A stretch of 64,000 nucleotides of DNA from Novosphingobium sp. SG707 (GCF_012275515.1 NZ_JAAZQL010000007.1:62001-126000); one strand, 5' to 3'; numbered from the stretch's first letter, positions 1-8,384 are shown. Numbers and translations: made by a program. The notes: generated by a model not told the origin, from the sequence alone.

Positions 1-501
1 CCCGGCATGATCGACATCCTGAAACTCCTGCAAGGCTCGGACGAGCCGCAGAAGGATCAGGTAGATTTCTTCAAAAGCCAGATCTTGTTCTGGTTGATTG
101 GCGCGACAGATGGACATGGCAAGAATTTCAGCGTCTTCCTGAAACCCGAAGGTCGCTACAGCCTGACACCGTTCTACGACGTACTCTCCGCGCAACCCGC
201 GTTCGACAAACGCCAAATCCCAAACAACAAATACAAGCTGGCCATGTCTGTTGGCAGCAATCGTCACTACCGCGTTCTCGATGTCGTCGGAAGACACTTC
301 ATCCAATCCGGCAAAGCGGCAGGCCTCGGGCCTACGCTCATGAAAGAAGCTATTACGGACATTATGGATCGAGCCAAGAATGCGCCGAGCAAGGCACTTG
401 CACAAATGCCCGAAGATTTCGCGCAGGAGGTGCATGACAGCATCGTGGCCTGCATGCCCGTCCGGCTCCGCCTGCTCGAAACGGCCTTTGAGGAACTATG
501 A
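1..501 (+). CDS. HipA-like serine/threonine kinase, C-terminal part
   Basis: Reading frame open from the left edge of the window, so the N-terminus is missing; 166 codons are visible. The segment carries the GATDGHGKNFS stretch, which matches the catalytic-loop region of the HipA C-terminal kinase domain, followed by FYDV and the helical end of that domain. HipA proteins phosphorylate a translation factor or synthetase and act as toxins of HipBA-type modules; a HipB partner would lie upstream outside the window. It sits directly before a tRNA-Gln 3' fragment, which suggests it is cargo at the end of an integrated element. The family assignment is fairly secure. Toxicity is inference. Confidence 0.8.
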   Translation, partial: PGMIDILKLLQGSDEPQKDQVDFFKSQILFWLIGATDGHGKNFSVFLKPEGRYSLTPFYDVLSAQPAFDKRQIPNNKYKLAMSVGSNRHYRVLDVVGRHFIQSGKAAGLGPTLMKEAITDIMDRAKNAPSKALAQMPEDFAQEVHDSIVACMPVRLRLLETAFEEL

Positions 502-640
502 TCCCAAGCCTAGGAGGTCTGCCATGATTTCTGCCATGATTTTTCTTTGGGTTATTGCCGGAATGGCATAAGTTGGCGAAAGCCGCAGATTTCTGCGTCT
601 CTCGACTAAGCTGGGATGGTGCCTCCGGGCGGGCATCAAA

Positions 641-685
641 TTTTGGTACCGCCATGCGGAGGTTCGAATCCTCCCGCCCCAGCCA
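641..685 (+). repeat. tRNA-Gln(TTG) 3'-half fragment, probable attachment site
   Basis: The segment reads as the 3' half of a tRNA-Gln: anticodon loop TTTTGGT (anticodon TTG at 643-645), the 3' side of the anticodon stem ACCGC, a T-arm with stems GGAGG/CCTCC around TTCGAAT, acceptor strand CGCCCCA, discriminator G682 and encoded CCA at 683-685. The preceding 29 bases (612-640) only loosely resemble a tRNA 5' half: the anticodon stem would be TCAAA opposite ACCGC, which does not pair, and the acceptor has a mismatch. A 3' tRNA fragment without a functional 5' half is the usual scar of a site-specific integrase. The intact tRNA-Gln is expected at the other end of the element, left of the window. 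Confidence 0.75.
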
Positions 686-815
686 TTCTTCGATTATCAT
701 CGAAAATCAAAGCGACGGGTTCATTTCCCGGATACTATGCGGCTGGCCCCTATGCCTGCTATGCACAGGTCCGAACCGAAGAGCGGTTGGTCAGCAATGT
801 TCAGCCCAGCAGCGA

Positions 816-1139
816 TCAATGCGACATAGGCGCTCCGCGCGTTGCCAGTTTGATTTCCGCGCCCGACATCGCGCGGGCGCGACATGCTCGCTGTTCATAC
901 ACCGCGCGGGGTGTACTCAATCCGTCACCGGCATTCAGGCAGGCTTCGGTGGCGGCGTGGGCGATGCGTTGGTGCAGTGCGGCCTGTCCGGCGGCCGAGC
1001 CCAGATTCAAATCGGCATAGGTCACGGCGACTGGCGCGGGTTCCGCGGCGGGATCACCCGGATTCATGGTGCCGTGGGCCATGGCGGGAATGTTGGCCAA
1101 AGCGGCGGCAAACGTGGCGATGATGAAGGTCTTGGCCAT
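816..1139 (-). CDS. UrcA family protein
   Basis: A 107-residue protein with an N-terminal signal peptide (MAKTF... ending near PAMAHG) and the UrcA-family pattern VAVTYADLNLGSAAGQAAL followed by paired cysteines at TEACLNA and EQRACRA. UrcA proteins are small secreted or periplasmic proteins of unknown function found mainly in Caulobacterales and Sphingomonadales. An AGGAG ribosome site lies seven bases before the ATG. The gene stands alone; nothing nearby suggests a partner. The family call rests on the signature and cysteine placement. Confidence 0.85.
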   Translation of the reverse strand: MAKTFIIATFAAALANIPAMAHGTMNPGDPAAEPAPVAVTYADLNLGSAAGQAALHQRIAHAATEACLNAGDGLSTPRAVYEQRACRARAMSGAEIKLATRGAPMSH

Positions 1140-1569
1140 GGATCTGCTCCTGCGTTGTGCTTGTCCAACGGACAGGCGGGTGCGCCCGCGACCTCGCGGG
1201 GGGCGGGCGCGTGGGTTGACGGGGAAATTGTGTTTATCGGAGGGGCAAAATCGCCGATCCGCGCTTGATCAATTGGACGGCTGAAACACTATGCCGCCCG
1301 GCCATGGCATGAAACGCGCGGTCCGCAGACGGAGAGCAGGCGGACAATCGCGAACCACCCGGCCGGGACGCATGAAAAATGCCTTCATTGCGAAAACCAA
1401 TCTTCTGGTCAGCGGGCAGGAACCCGAATTTTCCGGCGCGATCGGGCGATTTCATCCTCGGTTGTGATCGCGTGGAAAACGAACCTTTGCCCGTCTCGAT
1501 GATTGGATTAACGCGAAAGTGCCGATGCCCCAATGGCACATTTTTGACCGGGCATAGACGACGGCCTGT
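1140..1569. other. Gene-free stretch
   Basis: About 430 bases between the UrcA gene and a convergent-side hypothetical gene. Open frames here have no recognisable family and no consistent ribosome site. The part nearest the UrcA start (1140-1235) presumably holds its promoter, but I see no clear sigma-70 elements. Confidence 0.5.
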
Positions 1570-2589
1570 TCAGGCGGCGATGTGGCCCACGGCGGCGGCC
1601 CGGTCGCGCAATGTGCGTGCCGCCGCGCCCAGATAAACGATCATCTTGGTTGCAAAGACCCATTCCACCGCCGTCCGCCCCGCAGGGGTGAACAGGACCG
1701 CCCGGTTTCTGACCGCAATCAGGCCCGCCGCCTCGCCCGCCGCCAACATACGGCGGACATGCATCCGCGACACTTTGAATCTGCGCGCCTCCGTCGCGAT
1801 CGCGAAGGGAACGGGCGCATCCGGCGGGAAGACGTGATCGGGCGCCGCATCAAGAAGCCGATACAGGATCTGGGTGCCGGCATTCCGGTGCAGGAACACA
1901 TGGTGATAAGCATCGACGTCATGGCCCTGCCGGGTTTCGTAGAGGAAACCGTGCATGAGGTGCCGGATGAAGCTGTCGAACACGATGGGATTTTCAATAT
2001 CCGATGCGATTTCCCCCGCCGCCGGGGCAAGGACCGCCAGTGCTTCGGCCAGCAGCGCCAGATGCCTGCGATAGGTGGCCAGAAACTTTTCCGTGGCGAG
2101 ATAGCGTGCCGGTGCACCGGTCTCCCTCAACGGTTTCGCTTCCACAAAGCCCAGATAGATCATGTAGAGGAGAAGCGCGCGGGCACGGCCGGGACTGGCC
2201 AGTCCAAACTCCGCCATCAGGGATTTCAGGCGCGGCAGGGATATCCCGCCCGACATGTGCAGATGCGCAGCCGCCAGCGCGGCGACCTTGCGCCCGGCAT
2301 CCTTGAAGATGCCGTCCAGCGACGGATCGTCGGCGGCGGCTTCGAGCATGGTTCGGATCAACCGGCGGACCGCGCGCGGATAGGCGGGATCCTGGCGCAG
2401 GCGGGCATAGCTTTCAGGCAGGATCGACGCTCCCGTATCCCATGCGAACAAAGCGGCCAAGGAGACGTCCGCGCTCATTTTCGCTTGCGGGCCCGGCGGG
2501 TATTCCGGGGCATGGGAGGGGCCATCCGCGCCATCAGGCCGGATGCCTTTCATCGGGAAATCGGTCGTATGGATGCCCGCACTGACCAT
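1570..2589 (-). CDS. Hypothetical protein with winged-helix-like segments
   Basis: A 339-residue soluble protein that I do not recognise. Two stretches look like winged helix-turn-helix units: residues around 120-150 (LKSLMAEFGLASPGRARALL) and around 265-300 (FKVSRMHVRRMLAAGEAAGL followed by a strand ending FTPAG). It may be a DNA-binding regulator, but no family signature is visible. The ATG at 2589 has GAGGG seven bases upstream; an alternative start is 2478 (MSADVSLA), which begins the better-conserved-looking part. It stands alone, downstream of a TonB receptor gene on the same strand with about 200 bases between them. Confidence 0.6.
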   Translation of the reverse strand: MVSAGIHTTDFPMKGIRPDGADGPSHAPEYPPGPQAKMSADVSLAALFAWDTGASILPESYARLRQDPAYPRAVRRLIRTMLEAAADDPSLDGIFKDAGRKVAALAAAHLHMSGGISLPRLKSLMAEFGLASPGRARALLLYMIYLGFVEAKPLRETGAPARYLATEKFLATYRRHLALLAEALAVLAPAAGEIASDIENPIVFDSFIRHLMHGFLYETRQGHDVDAYHHVFLHRNAGTQILYRLLDAAPDHVFPPDAPVPFAIATEARRFKVSRMHVRRMLAAGEAAGLIAVRNRAVLFTPAGRTAVEWVFATKMIVYLGAAARTLRDRAAAVGHIAA

Positions 2590-2793
2590 TCGCTGCCCTC
2601 AGACCGCGATGCAAACGGCACCCGGTCGATGTCCTTGCCGCAAGCTATCATCGAGCCCGCAGGGAAGGAAGGCCTTCCGCAATGACAGCGAGGCCGGGCC
2701 GCCTGCCCCGCTGCCGAACAGGTAAGATCCCGCCCGGCAGCGTGGCGAAGCGGCCCCAAATTCACCCGCCCAAACGATACGGGCCCGCCATCA

Positions 2794-4794
2794 TCAAAAG
2801 CTGGCGATCCTTGCCACAATCCGAACCGAGCGGCCCGGCATCACCACCAGATCCTTGTTGAAGGATGTGGCATAGCGCTGAACGTCATTGGTCAGGTTCT
2901 GCCCCACCAGCGAAAATTCCACGCCCTGCCACTGTTTGAAAGGGCGCACCGCCACATGGGCCGAGAGCGCGTTGTAGCCCGCCGTGGCCGTGTCAAACAG
3001 GCCATAGTCATTCTGGGTGCCATAGCGGGTATAGCTGAAACCGGCATCCCAGCGCGGGCTTTGCCAATCCAGCCCGCCGCCCAGACGCCATGGCGCGATA
3101 CGCGGCACATTGTTGCCGTCATCCAACGTGGCCCGGGTCAGATCGCCCATCACCCGCGCGGTCAGGCTGGTGTGGGCGGTCTTGACCAGATCATAGCGCG
3201 CCTCGCCTTCCAGCCCCCGGAAATGGGCGCCCTGTTGGCGATAGAACACTTCGCGCAGATCATTGGTATCGCCCGCCACGCAATTGCCGTTATCATCGCA
3301 GGTGCGCCCCGTCAGCTCGCCATAGATGTAATTGGAAAACCATGTGGAATAGAGGCTGCCTTCAAAATGAAAGGCGCCGCGATTGGCGCGCAGGCTCAGC
3401 TCCAATGCCTTGGCGCGCTCGACCTTCAGATTGGGGTCGCCGGTTTCATAGGTCTGGGGGCCATCATGCCCGCCGCGCGCAAACAATTCCGTCAGCGCGG
3501 GCGCACGCCCCGTGGTCGAAGCCGTCAAGCCAAGCTTGATCCCCGGCGCTGCGGTGTAGAGCATGCCCAAGGCAGCGCTGACCGGTGTGTAATTGCGGCT
3601 GGTGAATTGATCCGACAGCGGTGTGCCGGTGACGGAGACATGCTCCACGCGGGCGCTGGCCTCCAGATGCAGCGGCTTGGCCAGTTCGACCTCGCTGAAC
3701 ACATATCCGGCGATGTTTTGCGAGGTGGCAGGCTGAAGATAGGAACTGTCCGCGCCGACGGCCGAGAAATCACGGTGCTGATACTCCACGCCCAGCGCCG
3801 AATTGCTGATCGCGCCCAGACGGTTGAACAGCAGTTCGCCGCGCAGATTGGCTTCCTTGTTTCGGAAAGTGGTGTTGACCGAGCCGTCGGGATTCTTTTC
3901 CTGATGCTGATAATCGCCATAGCTCCCGTCGATATTGACCGACTTGAGCAAAGGCGAGGCAATCTCGATCACATTGCGGCTGATGACCTTGGTCTGGCAC
4001 ATGTCGATATAGGTCGTGTCGCTGGGGATGCCATATTGGGCGTCATAATGGGTGACGGCCAGCCCGGCATGGCTGCCGTTGCCAAAGAAATAGGAGCCGC
4101 CCAGCGATCCGCCCCAACCATGGAAAAACGAATTGTCCTGTCGCCCCAGCGGCGTGTCATAATCACCGGTGCGCCTGTAATAGGCGTCGGCATGCAGCGC
4201 CAGATCGCCCGCCTTGCCATCCACCAGCCCGGCGACCTCGCCACCGCGATTGACGCTGGTATAGGATGAGGTCAGTTCGCCCGACAACGGCGTCTTGGGC
4301 AATTCAGTCGGCACGCGGTTGTTGATCGTGTTGATCACCCCGCCGATCGCCTGGCTGCCATAGCGCAGAGTGGCCGCCCCGCGCACAACCTCGATGCTGC
4401 GCGCGGACAGCGGATCGATCGGCGTGCCGTGGTCGGGGCCGATGTCGGAAACATCCGAGATGGACGTGCCGTCTTCGAGCAGGCGCACGCGATTGGAATC
4501 CATGCCGCGAATGATCGGCCGCGAAGCCCCCTGTGCAAAGCCGGAGGCCGAGACGCCCGGCACGTCCTTGAGAGCGTCGGCGATGCTGGTCCCGCCCGCC
4601 TGCCGGATCTGCTGCGTGTCCACTTTGGCGGGGATGGACGGCGTTTCATCCTGGGTATGCCGAAAGGGCGTTGCCGTGACCACGATGGCCGGTCCCGATC
4701 CATCATTAGGGCCGGCATCGGCGGCCCATGCGGGAGCAGCCGCCATCAAGCTGGCCACAAGCGAGGTGCTTGCCAGAAGCGAGGGCAATTTCAT
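2794..4794 (-). CDS. TonB-dependent outer-membrane receptor, ZnuD-like
   Basis: A 666-residue receptor with a signal peptide (cleavage near PAWAADA), a TonB-box-like IVVTATP, a plug domain (about 35-150) containing RGMDSNRVRLLEDG and EVVRGAATLRYGSQAIGGVIN, and a long beta-barrel ending in a C-terminal phenylalanine. The DH...DPLS and VRGAATLRYGS...NTINNRVP pattern resembles ZnuD-type zinc receptors. It is divergent from a NiCoT permease gene, so the substrate may be nickel, cobalt or zinc. The start at 4794 is chosen because AAGGAC precedes it and the signal peptide follows at once. A 17-bp operator-like element lies at 4872-4888. Receptor class is certain; the metal is inference. Confidence 0.88.
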   Translation of the reverse strand: MKLPSLLASTSLVASLMAAAPAWAADAGPNDGSGPAIVVTATPFRHTQDETPSIPAKVDTQQIRQAGGTSIADALKDVPGVSASGFAQGASRPIIRGMDSNRVRLLEDGTSISDVSDIGPDHGTPIDPLSARSIEVVRGAATLRYGSQAIGGVINTINNRVPTELPKTPLSGELTSSYTSVNRGGEVAGLVDGKAGDLALHADAYYRRTGDYDTPLGRQDNSFFHGWGGSLGGSYFFGNGSHAGLAVTHYDAQYGIPSDTTYIDMCQTKVISRNVIEIASPLLKSVNIDGSYGDYQHQEKNPDGSVNTTFRNKEANLRGELLFNRLGAISNSALGVEYQHRDFSAVGADSSYLQPATSQNIAGYVFSEVELAKPLHLEASARVEHVSVTGTPLSDQFTSRNYTPVSAALGMLYTAAPGIKLGLTASTTGRAPALTELFARGGHDGPQTYETGDPNLKVERAKALELSLRANRGAFHFEGSLYSTWFSNYIYGELTGRTCDDNGNCVAGDTNDLREVFYRQQGAHFRGLEGEARYDLVKTAHTSLTARVMGDLTRATLDDGNNVPRIAPWRLGGGLDWQSPRWDAGFSYTRYGTQNDYGLFDTATAGYNALSAHVAVRPFKQWQGVEFSLVGQNLTNDVQRYATSFNKDLVVMPGRSVRIVARIASF

Positions 4795-4871
4795 GGTTTC
4801 AGTCCTTTTTATTCCGATCCGATAGTGTGCCGCCCCCTCAGGCACGGGGTCTGCATAGACGAGATCCTGCA

Positions 4872-4888
4872 ATGTAACAAGATAACAT
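4872..4888 (-). promoter_or_regulatory. Candidate metal-regulator operator before the TonB receptor
   Basis: On the minus strand the element reads ATGTTATCTTGTTACAT, an imperfect dyad. A related 17-mer with the same ATGTTAT half-site lies in front of the divergent NiCoT gene. AT-rich dyads of this type resemble alphaproteobacterial Zur sites, but the identity of the regulator is inference. Confidence 0.4.
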
Positions 4889-5048
4889 ATCATTTTCTCC
4901 GTTTGCGGGGATGGAGCCCCATTTCCTCCGTCGGAAAGCCATAAAAACATGTCGGATCAAAGGGCCTGACAGTGTTTCCGTTTGCCCGCCCGCAAGGGGC
5001 CGGAAAGGGCAGCAACAGAAGGGGGTTCACAAAAAAACTTAGATTATT

Positions 5049-5065
5049 ATGTTATGTTATACCAT
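5049..5065 (+). promoter_or_regulatory. Candidate metal-regulator operator before the NiCoT gene
   Basis: ATGTTATGTTATACCAT is an imperfect palindrome (six of eight positions pair, and the flanking T/A pair extends it). It shares its left half with the element at 4872-4888 in front of the divergent TonB receptor, so the same regulator may control both genes. Confidence 0.4.
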
Positions 5066-5123
5066 ATCAAACTGCCATCAACCCGCGCTCAGGCGTCACA
5101 GCCTCACGCCCAAAGGAAATGCC

Positions 5124-5183
5124 ATGATATTCTCAATCACCCTCCTGCCCCAAACCGGACAGCCATGGTGGCCAAGGCCATGA
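5124..5183 (+). CDS. Possible 19-residue leader peptide overlapping the NiCoT start
   Basis: A short open frame, MIFSITLLPQTGQPWWPRP, begins seven bases after AAAGGAAATG-type Shine-Dalgarno bases and ends TGA at 5181-5183, which overlaps an ATG of the NiCoT gene at 5180 in an ATGA arrangement. The NiCoT gene itself has no strong ribosome site, so translation may be coupled to this leader. It could equally be chance, since the permease may start at 5165. Confidence 0.35.
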   Translation: MIFSITLLPQTGQPWWPRP

Positions 5184-5986
5184 TGCAATCCCTGCCGACC
5201 GGACTGGATCTATCCGCGCTCGGGCTCATGTTCATGCTGGGCCTGCGCCATGGTCTTGATCCCGACCATATCGCCATGATCGACAATATGGTCTTTTCCG
5301 TAAACCAGCGCAGACCGCGCCTGGCTGCGTGGATCGGAACGCTTTTTGCCCTTGGCCACAGTCTTGGCGTGGCCGTGGTGGCGCTTCTGGTGGCCGCTGT
5401 CGCCCACAGGCTTTCGCCGCCCGCGTGGTTTGCCCCGGCCAGCGAGGTTATGGTGCTGGCCATGCTGTTGGTGGTCGGCATCGCCAATCTCCACGGGCTT
5501 TTAAAGCCCGCACCCTTTCGCCCGACCGGCTGGCGCTCGCGATTGCTGGCGGGCTGGATCGACAAGCTCGACCGGCCGGTGTCGATCCTCGGCGTAGGGC
5601 TGATGTTCGGACTGGTGTTCGATACCATTACTCAGGCTGCGGCATGGGGTGCGACGGCCACAACGCGCGGCGGCCCTGCGGCTGTGCTGGCGCTGATCGG
5701 GGTGTTTTCGGCGGGCATGATACTGGTCGACACAATCGACAGCCAGATCGTGGCCCGCGTCCTGCGCTCGATGCGAAAGCAGCGCATCGAACGGTTTCGC
5801 CGTCTGGTCGGCTGGCTGGTGGTCACGCTGTCGCTGGGCGCGGCGGCCTATATCATGCTCGACGCCCTGACGCTGGTCGGCTCCTTGCCCGGTCATGCCG
5901 CCACCACCATCGGCGTGCTCACCGTGATTGCCATGCCTGTACTGGGCCTGCTGGCCGCCCATTGGCGCGGGCGCCGGGCGCGGTGA
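5165..5986 (+). CDS. NiCoT-family nickel/cobalt permease
   Basis: About 273 residues with roughly seven to eight membrane segments. It carries the diagnostic NiCoT motif HX4DH as RHGLDPDHIAMIDN in the second helix, plus a second GHSLG motif and FDTIT in later helices, all of which belong to the metal path in this family. NiCoT proteins import Ni2+ or Co2+ across the inner membrane in low amounts for metalloenzymes. An upstream extension to 4982 is unlikely because it is not hydrophobic and lacks a ribosome site; 5180 is the alternative start. The gene is divergent from a TonB receptor, which suggests an outer plus inner membrane uptake route for one metal. Confidence 0.88.
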   Translation: MVAKAMMQSLPTGLDLSALGLMFMLGLRHGLDPDHIAMIDNMVFSVNQRRPRLAAWIGTLFALGHSLGVAVVALLVAAVAHRLSPPAWFAPASEVMVLAMLLVVGIANLHGLLKPAPFRPTGWRSRLLAGWIDKLDRPVSILGVGLMFGLVFDTITQAAAWGATATTRGGPAAVLALIGVFSAGMILVDTIDSQIVARVLRSMRKQRIERFRRLVGWLVVTLSLGAAAYIMLDALTLVGSLPGHAATTIGVLTVIAMPVLGLLAAHWRGRRAR

Positions 5987-6226
5987 CCGCGCAAAGGACC
6001 GCAAGCCGCCTATTGAGGGCCGGTTTGGCGCGCCGTCGCGATGTGGTGATACGCCCCATGATTGCTTTGCTGATCGCTGCTTTATGTCCCGCGCTTGCCA
6101 AAGGTATCGCCGCGCTGCAATCCATCGCAAAGAACTGGATCAGGCGCTGCAAAAAACAGTCAGTATGCGTCTGCAGCCCTATTGAGGAGCCCTAGGGCGA
6201 TCTGCGCGAAAGGCATGGCAAGGATC

Positions 6227-7057
6227 ATGAAGACAATCCGCTTTCCCGATGGCACCGCCGTTCCTGCGCTGGGACAAGGCACATGGATGATGGCCGAAAA
6301 CCCCGCGCGGCGCGGCGACGAGATCGCGGCCCTGCGCGAGGGGGTCGAGCTTGGAATGACCCTGATCGACACCGCCGAAATGTATGGCGAGGGCGAGGCT
6401 GAAATTCTGGTGGGTGAGGCTATCGCAGGCCTGCGCGACAAGGTCTTTCTGGTCAGCAAGGCCTATCCCCATCATGCCTCCGCCCGGCTCCTGCGCCGAT
6501 CCTGCGAGGCCAGCCTGAAGCGGCTGGGAACCGGCCATCTCGACCTCTATCTCCTGCACTGGCGTGGCGCGGTCCCGCTGGGCGAAACGGTCGAAGCCAT
6601 GGAGAGGCTGGTCGAGGCGGGCCTGATCGCCCGCTGGGGGGTCAGCAATCTGGATATGGCCGATATGGAAGAACTGATCGAGGCGGGCGGCCATGCCTGC
6701 GCTACCGATCAGATCCTATATAACCTCACGCGCCGCGCGCCGGAACTGGATCTTCTGCCCTGGCTGGCGGATCGCTCGATGCCGGTCATGGCCTACAGCC
6801 CGGTCGAGCAGGGGCGCCTGCTCTCGCACAAGGCTCTTGCCGAAGTGGCCCGCCGTCATGAGGCAAGCCCGGCCCGGATCGCGCTGGCATGGCTGCTGAG
6901 CCGCCCCGGTATCCTGCCCATTCCCAAGGCGGGGTCGGTCCGGCACGTGCAGGACAATCGCGCAGCAGCCGATCTCAAGCTGAGCGACGAGGACATCGCC
7001 CAGCTTGAGCGCAGCTTCCCCTGCCCGACCGCGCGCCGAGGGCTTGAGATGCTATAG
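6227..7057 (+). CDS. Aldo/keto reductase
   Basis: A 276-residue NADPH-dependent oxidoreductase of the aldo/keto reductase superfamily, a TIM barrel. The catalytic tetrad is visible: Asp and Tyr in LIDTAEMYGEGEAE, Lys in VSKAYPHH and His in LYLLHWRG. The nucleotide-binding end is seen as IPKAGSVRHVQDN. These enzymes reduce carbonyls of sugars, keto acids or toxic aldehydes; the substrate cannot be told from sequence. ATG 6227 is preferred because the conserved fold begins at once (MKTIRFPDG) and AAGG precedes it; 6215 is possible. It stands alone between the NiCoT gene and a convergent methyltransferase. Confidence 0.9.
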   Translation: MKTIRFPDGTAVPALGQGTWMMAENPARRGDEIAALREGVELGMTLIDTAEMYGEGEAEILVGEAIAGLRDKVFLVSKAYPHHASARLLRRSCEASLKRLGTGHLDLYLLHWRGAVPLGETVEAMERLVEAGLIARWGVSNLDMADMEELIEAGGHACATDQILYNLTRRAPELDLLPWLADRSMPVMAYSPVEQGRLLSHKALAEVARRHEASPARIALAWLLSRPGILPIPKAGSVRHVQDNRAAADLKLSDEDIAQLERSFPCPTARRGLEML

Positions 7058-7074
7058 CCGCTCCGGCGCGACCA

Positions 7075-7902
7075 TCATCGCTTGGCTTGAACCACCCAGC
7101 ACGCCGCCTCGAACCGGGCGACGCCGTCGACCACGAAACCGGCGAAGCCGCGATCCAAAGCCGCTTCGAGGCGGCCCCATTGCGCCTCGTCCAGATCGGC
7201 CGCGATGGCGTCCATCCCGCCCATGCGCCGGGCATAGACCGGCAGATCATCGGCGGACAAGGTGCATAGCACATTGATCGGCCGAATGTCGATGTCGCTC
7301 CATCCGGCATCGGCAAGAATGCCCCTCACCCGCCCGTCATCAGCAAAGGCGAACTGGCCGGGCGCATCGGGTGCAGGATCGCCCTGCGGCCCCAGCACTT
7401 GGGCGATGGCCCGGCGCTGCACCGTCATGAAAGGATTGTCCGAAGCGCTGCGCCAGGCGATGCAGGTCAGCGCGGCTCCCGGACGGGCCGCCGCTCGCAG
7501 ATTGGCGAAAGCGGCGACCGGATCATCGAAGAACATCACCCCGAAGCGCGAGACAATCGCGTCAAACTGCTCCGGCGCGAAGGCGTGCCTTTGGGCATCG
7601 GCACACAGGAAGCGGACGTTGCCCATGCCCTCCGCGCGGCGGGAGGCGGCATCGACAAGGTCCTGCGAAATGTCGAGACCGGTGCAATCCACCTCGCCCC
7701 CGAACTGCTGCGCGATGGCCAGAGTCGTCGCCCCCGCCCCGCAGCCTATGTCGAGCACGGCGCGCGCGCCCTGAGCCTCCACCGCGTCGACCAAAATGCG
7801 TTCGAAGGGCGAAAACAGTCGGTCGAGCATGGGCTGCAATTCAACCCACACCTGACTGCGCTGTGTGTTCCACCCCGTGGTTTCCGGTTGCTGATCCGTC
7901 AT
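7075..7902 (-). CDS. Class I SAM-dependent methyltransferase
   Basis: A 275-residue methyltransferase with motif I as VLDIGCGAGATTLAIA (about residues 50-65), an acidic loop GLDISQDLVDAA and the later motif FDAIVSRFGVMFFDDP. The fold is like that of UbiE/small-molecule methyltransferases; the acceptor is unknown. It starts at 7902 after AAGGAGC. It is divergent from a MerR regulator, and both promoters lie in a 65-bp gap that holds a SoxR-like palindrome, so the methyltransferase is probably the regulator's target. Confidence 0.88.
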   Translation of the reverse strand: MTDQQPETTGWNTQRSQVWVELQPMLDRLFSPFERILVDAVEAQGARAVLDIGCGAGATTLAIAQQFGGEVDCTGLDISQDLVDAASRRAEGMGNVRFLCADAQRHAFAPEQFDAIVSRFGVMFFDDPVAAFANLRAAARPGAALTCIAWRSASDNPFMTVQRRAIAQVLGPQGDPAPDAPGQFAFADDGRVRGILADAGWSDIDIRPINVLCTLSADDLPVYARRMGGMDAIAADLDEAQWGRLEAALDRGFAGFVVDGVARFEAACWVVQAKR

Positions 7903-7943
7903 ATGCGCTCCTTGCCTAACCTGTCGATTCGCGCCATGTTGCC

Positions 7944-7963
7944 ACTTCAAGTCCACTTGAGGT
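7944..7963 (+). promoter_or_regulatory. MerR/SoxR-type operator in the divergent gap
   Basis: ACTTCAAGTCCACTTGAGGT is a near-perfect palindrome. Its reverse strand, CCTCAAGTGGACTTGAAG, matches the classic SoxR box (CCTCAAGTTAACTTGAGG) at most positions. It ends four bases before the MerR ATG, as expected for an operator over the spacer of a short divergent promoter. Confidence 0.65.
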
Positions 7964-7967
7964 CAAG

Positions 7968-8384
7968 ATGGCATTGATCGATATTGCCGAACTGGCCCGT
8001 CGCAGCGGCGTACCAGCATCGACGCTCCGCTTCTATGAGGAGAAGGGGCTGATTGAATCGCTGGGCCGTCGCGGTCTGCGCCGCACATTCGATGCCGACG
8101 TAGTAGAGCGTCTGTCGCTCATCGCGCTGGGCCGGTCGGCGGGTTTCTCGCTGGATGAAATCGCCGATATGCTGGGGGATGGCGGCGCGTCGCATATTGA
8201 TCGGGCGATGTTGATGAACAAGGCCGAGGAGATCGACCGGACCATTCATCGCCTTGTCGCGCTGCGCGATGGCCTGCGCCATGCGGCGGCCTGTCCCGCG
8301 CCCAGCCATGCGCAATGCCCCACCTTCCGCCGCCTGATGACCATCGCCGCCGAGCGCACGCGCAAGGCAAAGGGAAAAGGCTGA
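7968..8384 (+). CDS. MerR-family transcriptional regulator
   Basis: A 138-residue regulator with the N-terminal winged helix LIDIAELARRSGVPASTLRFYEEKGLI, a coiled-coil dimerisation helix (about 85-110) and a C-terminal segment with two cysteines in CPAPSHAQC. The cysteine pair recalls the effector-sensing end of metal- or redox-responsive MerR proteins, but it lacks the SoxR four-cysteine iron-sulfur motif. GAGG precedes the ATG. It is divergent from the methyltransferase, with a SoxR-like palindrome between them, so it probably controls itself and that gene. The inducer is unknown. Confidence 0.88.
   Translation: MALIDIAELARRSGVPASTLRFYEEKGLIESLGRRGLRRTFDADVVERLSLIALGRSAGFSLDEIADMLGDGGASHIDRAMLMNKAEEIDRTIHRLVALRDGLRHAAACPAPSHAQCPTFRRLMTIAAERTRKAKGKG

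Noticed and set aside
362..700. Minus-strand frame beginning MIIEEWLGREDSNLRM
   Set aside because: This is the well-known artificial peptide obtained by translating the reverse of a tRNA 3' end. It supports the tRNA fragment call, not a protein.
1234..1539. Minus-strand frame of 101 codons
   Set aside because: No family, no ribosome site and a random-looking composition.
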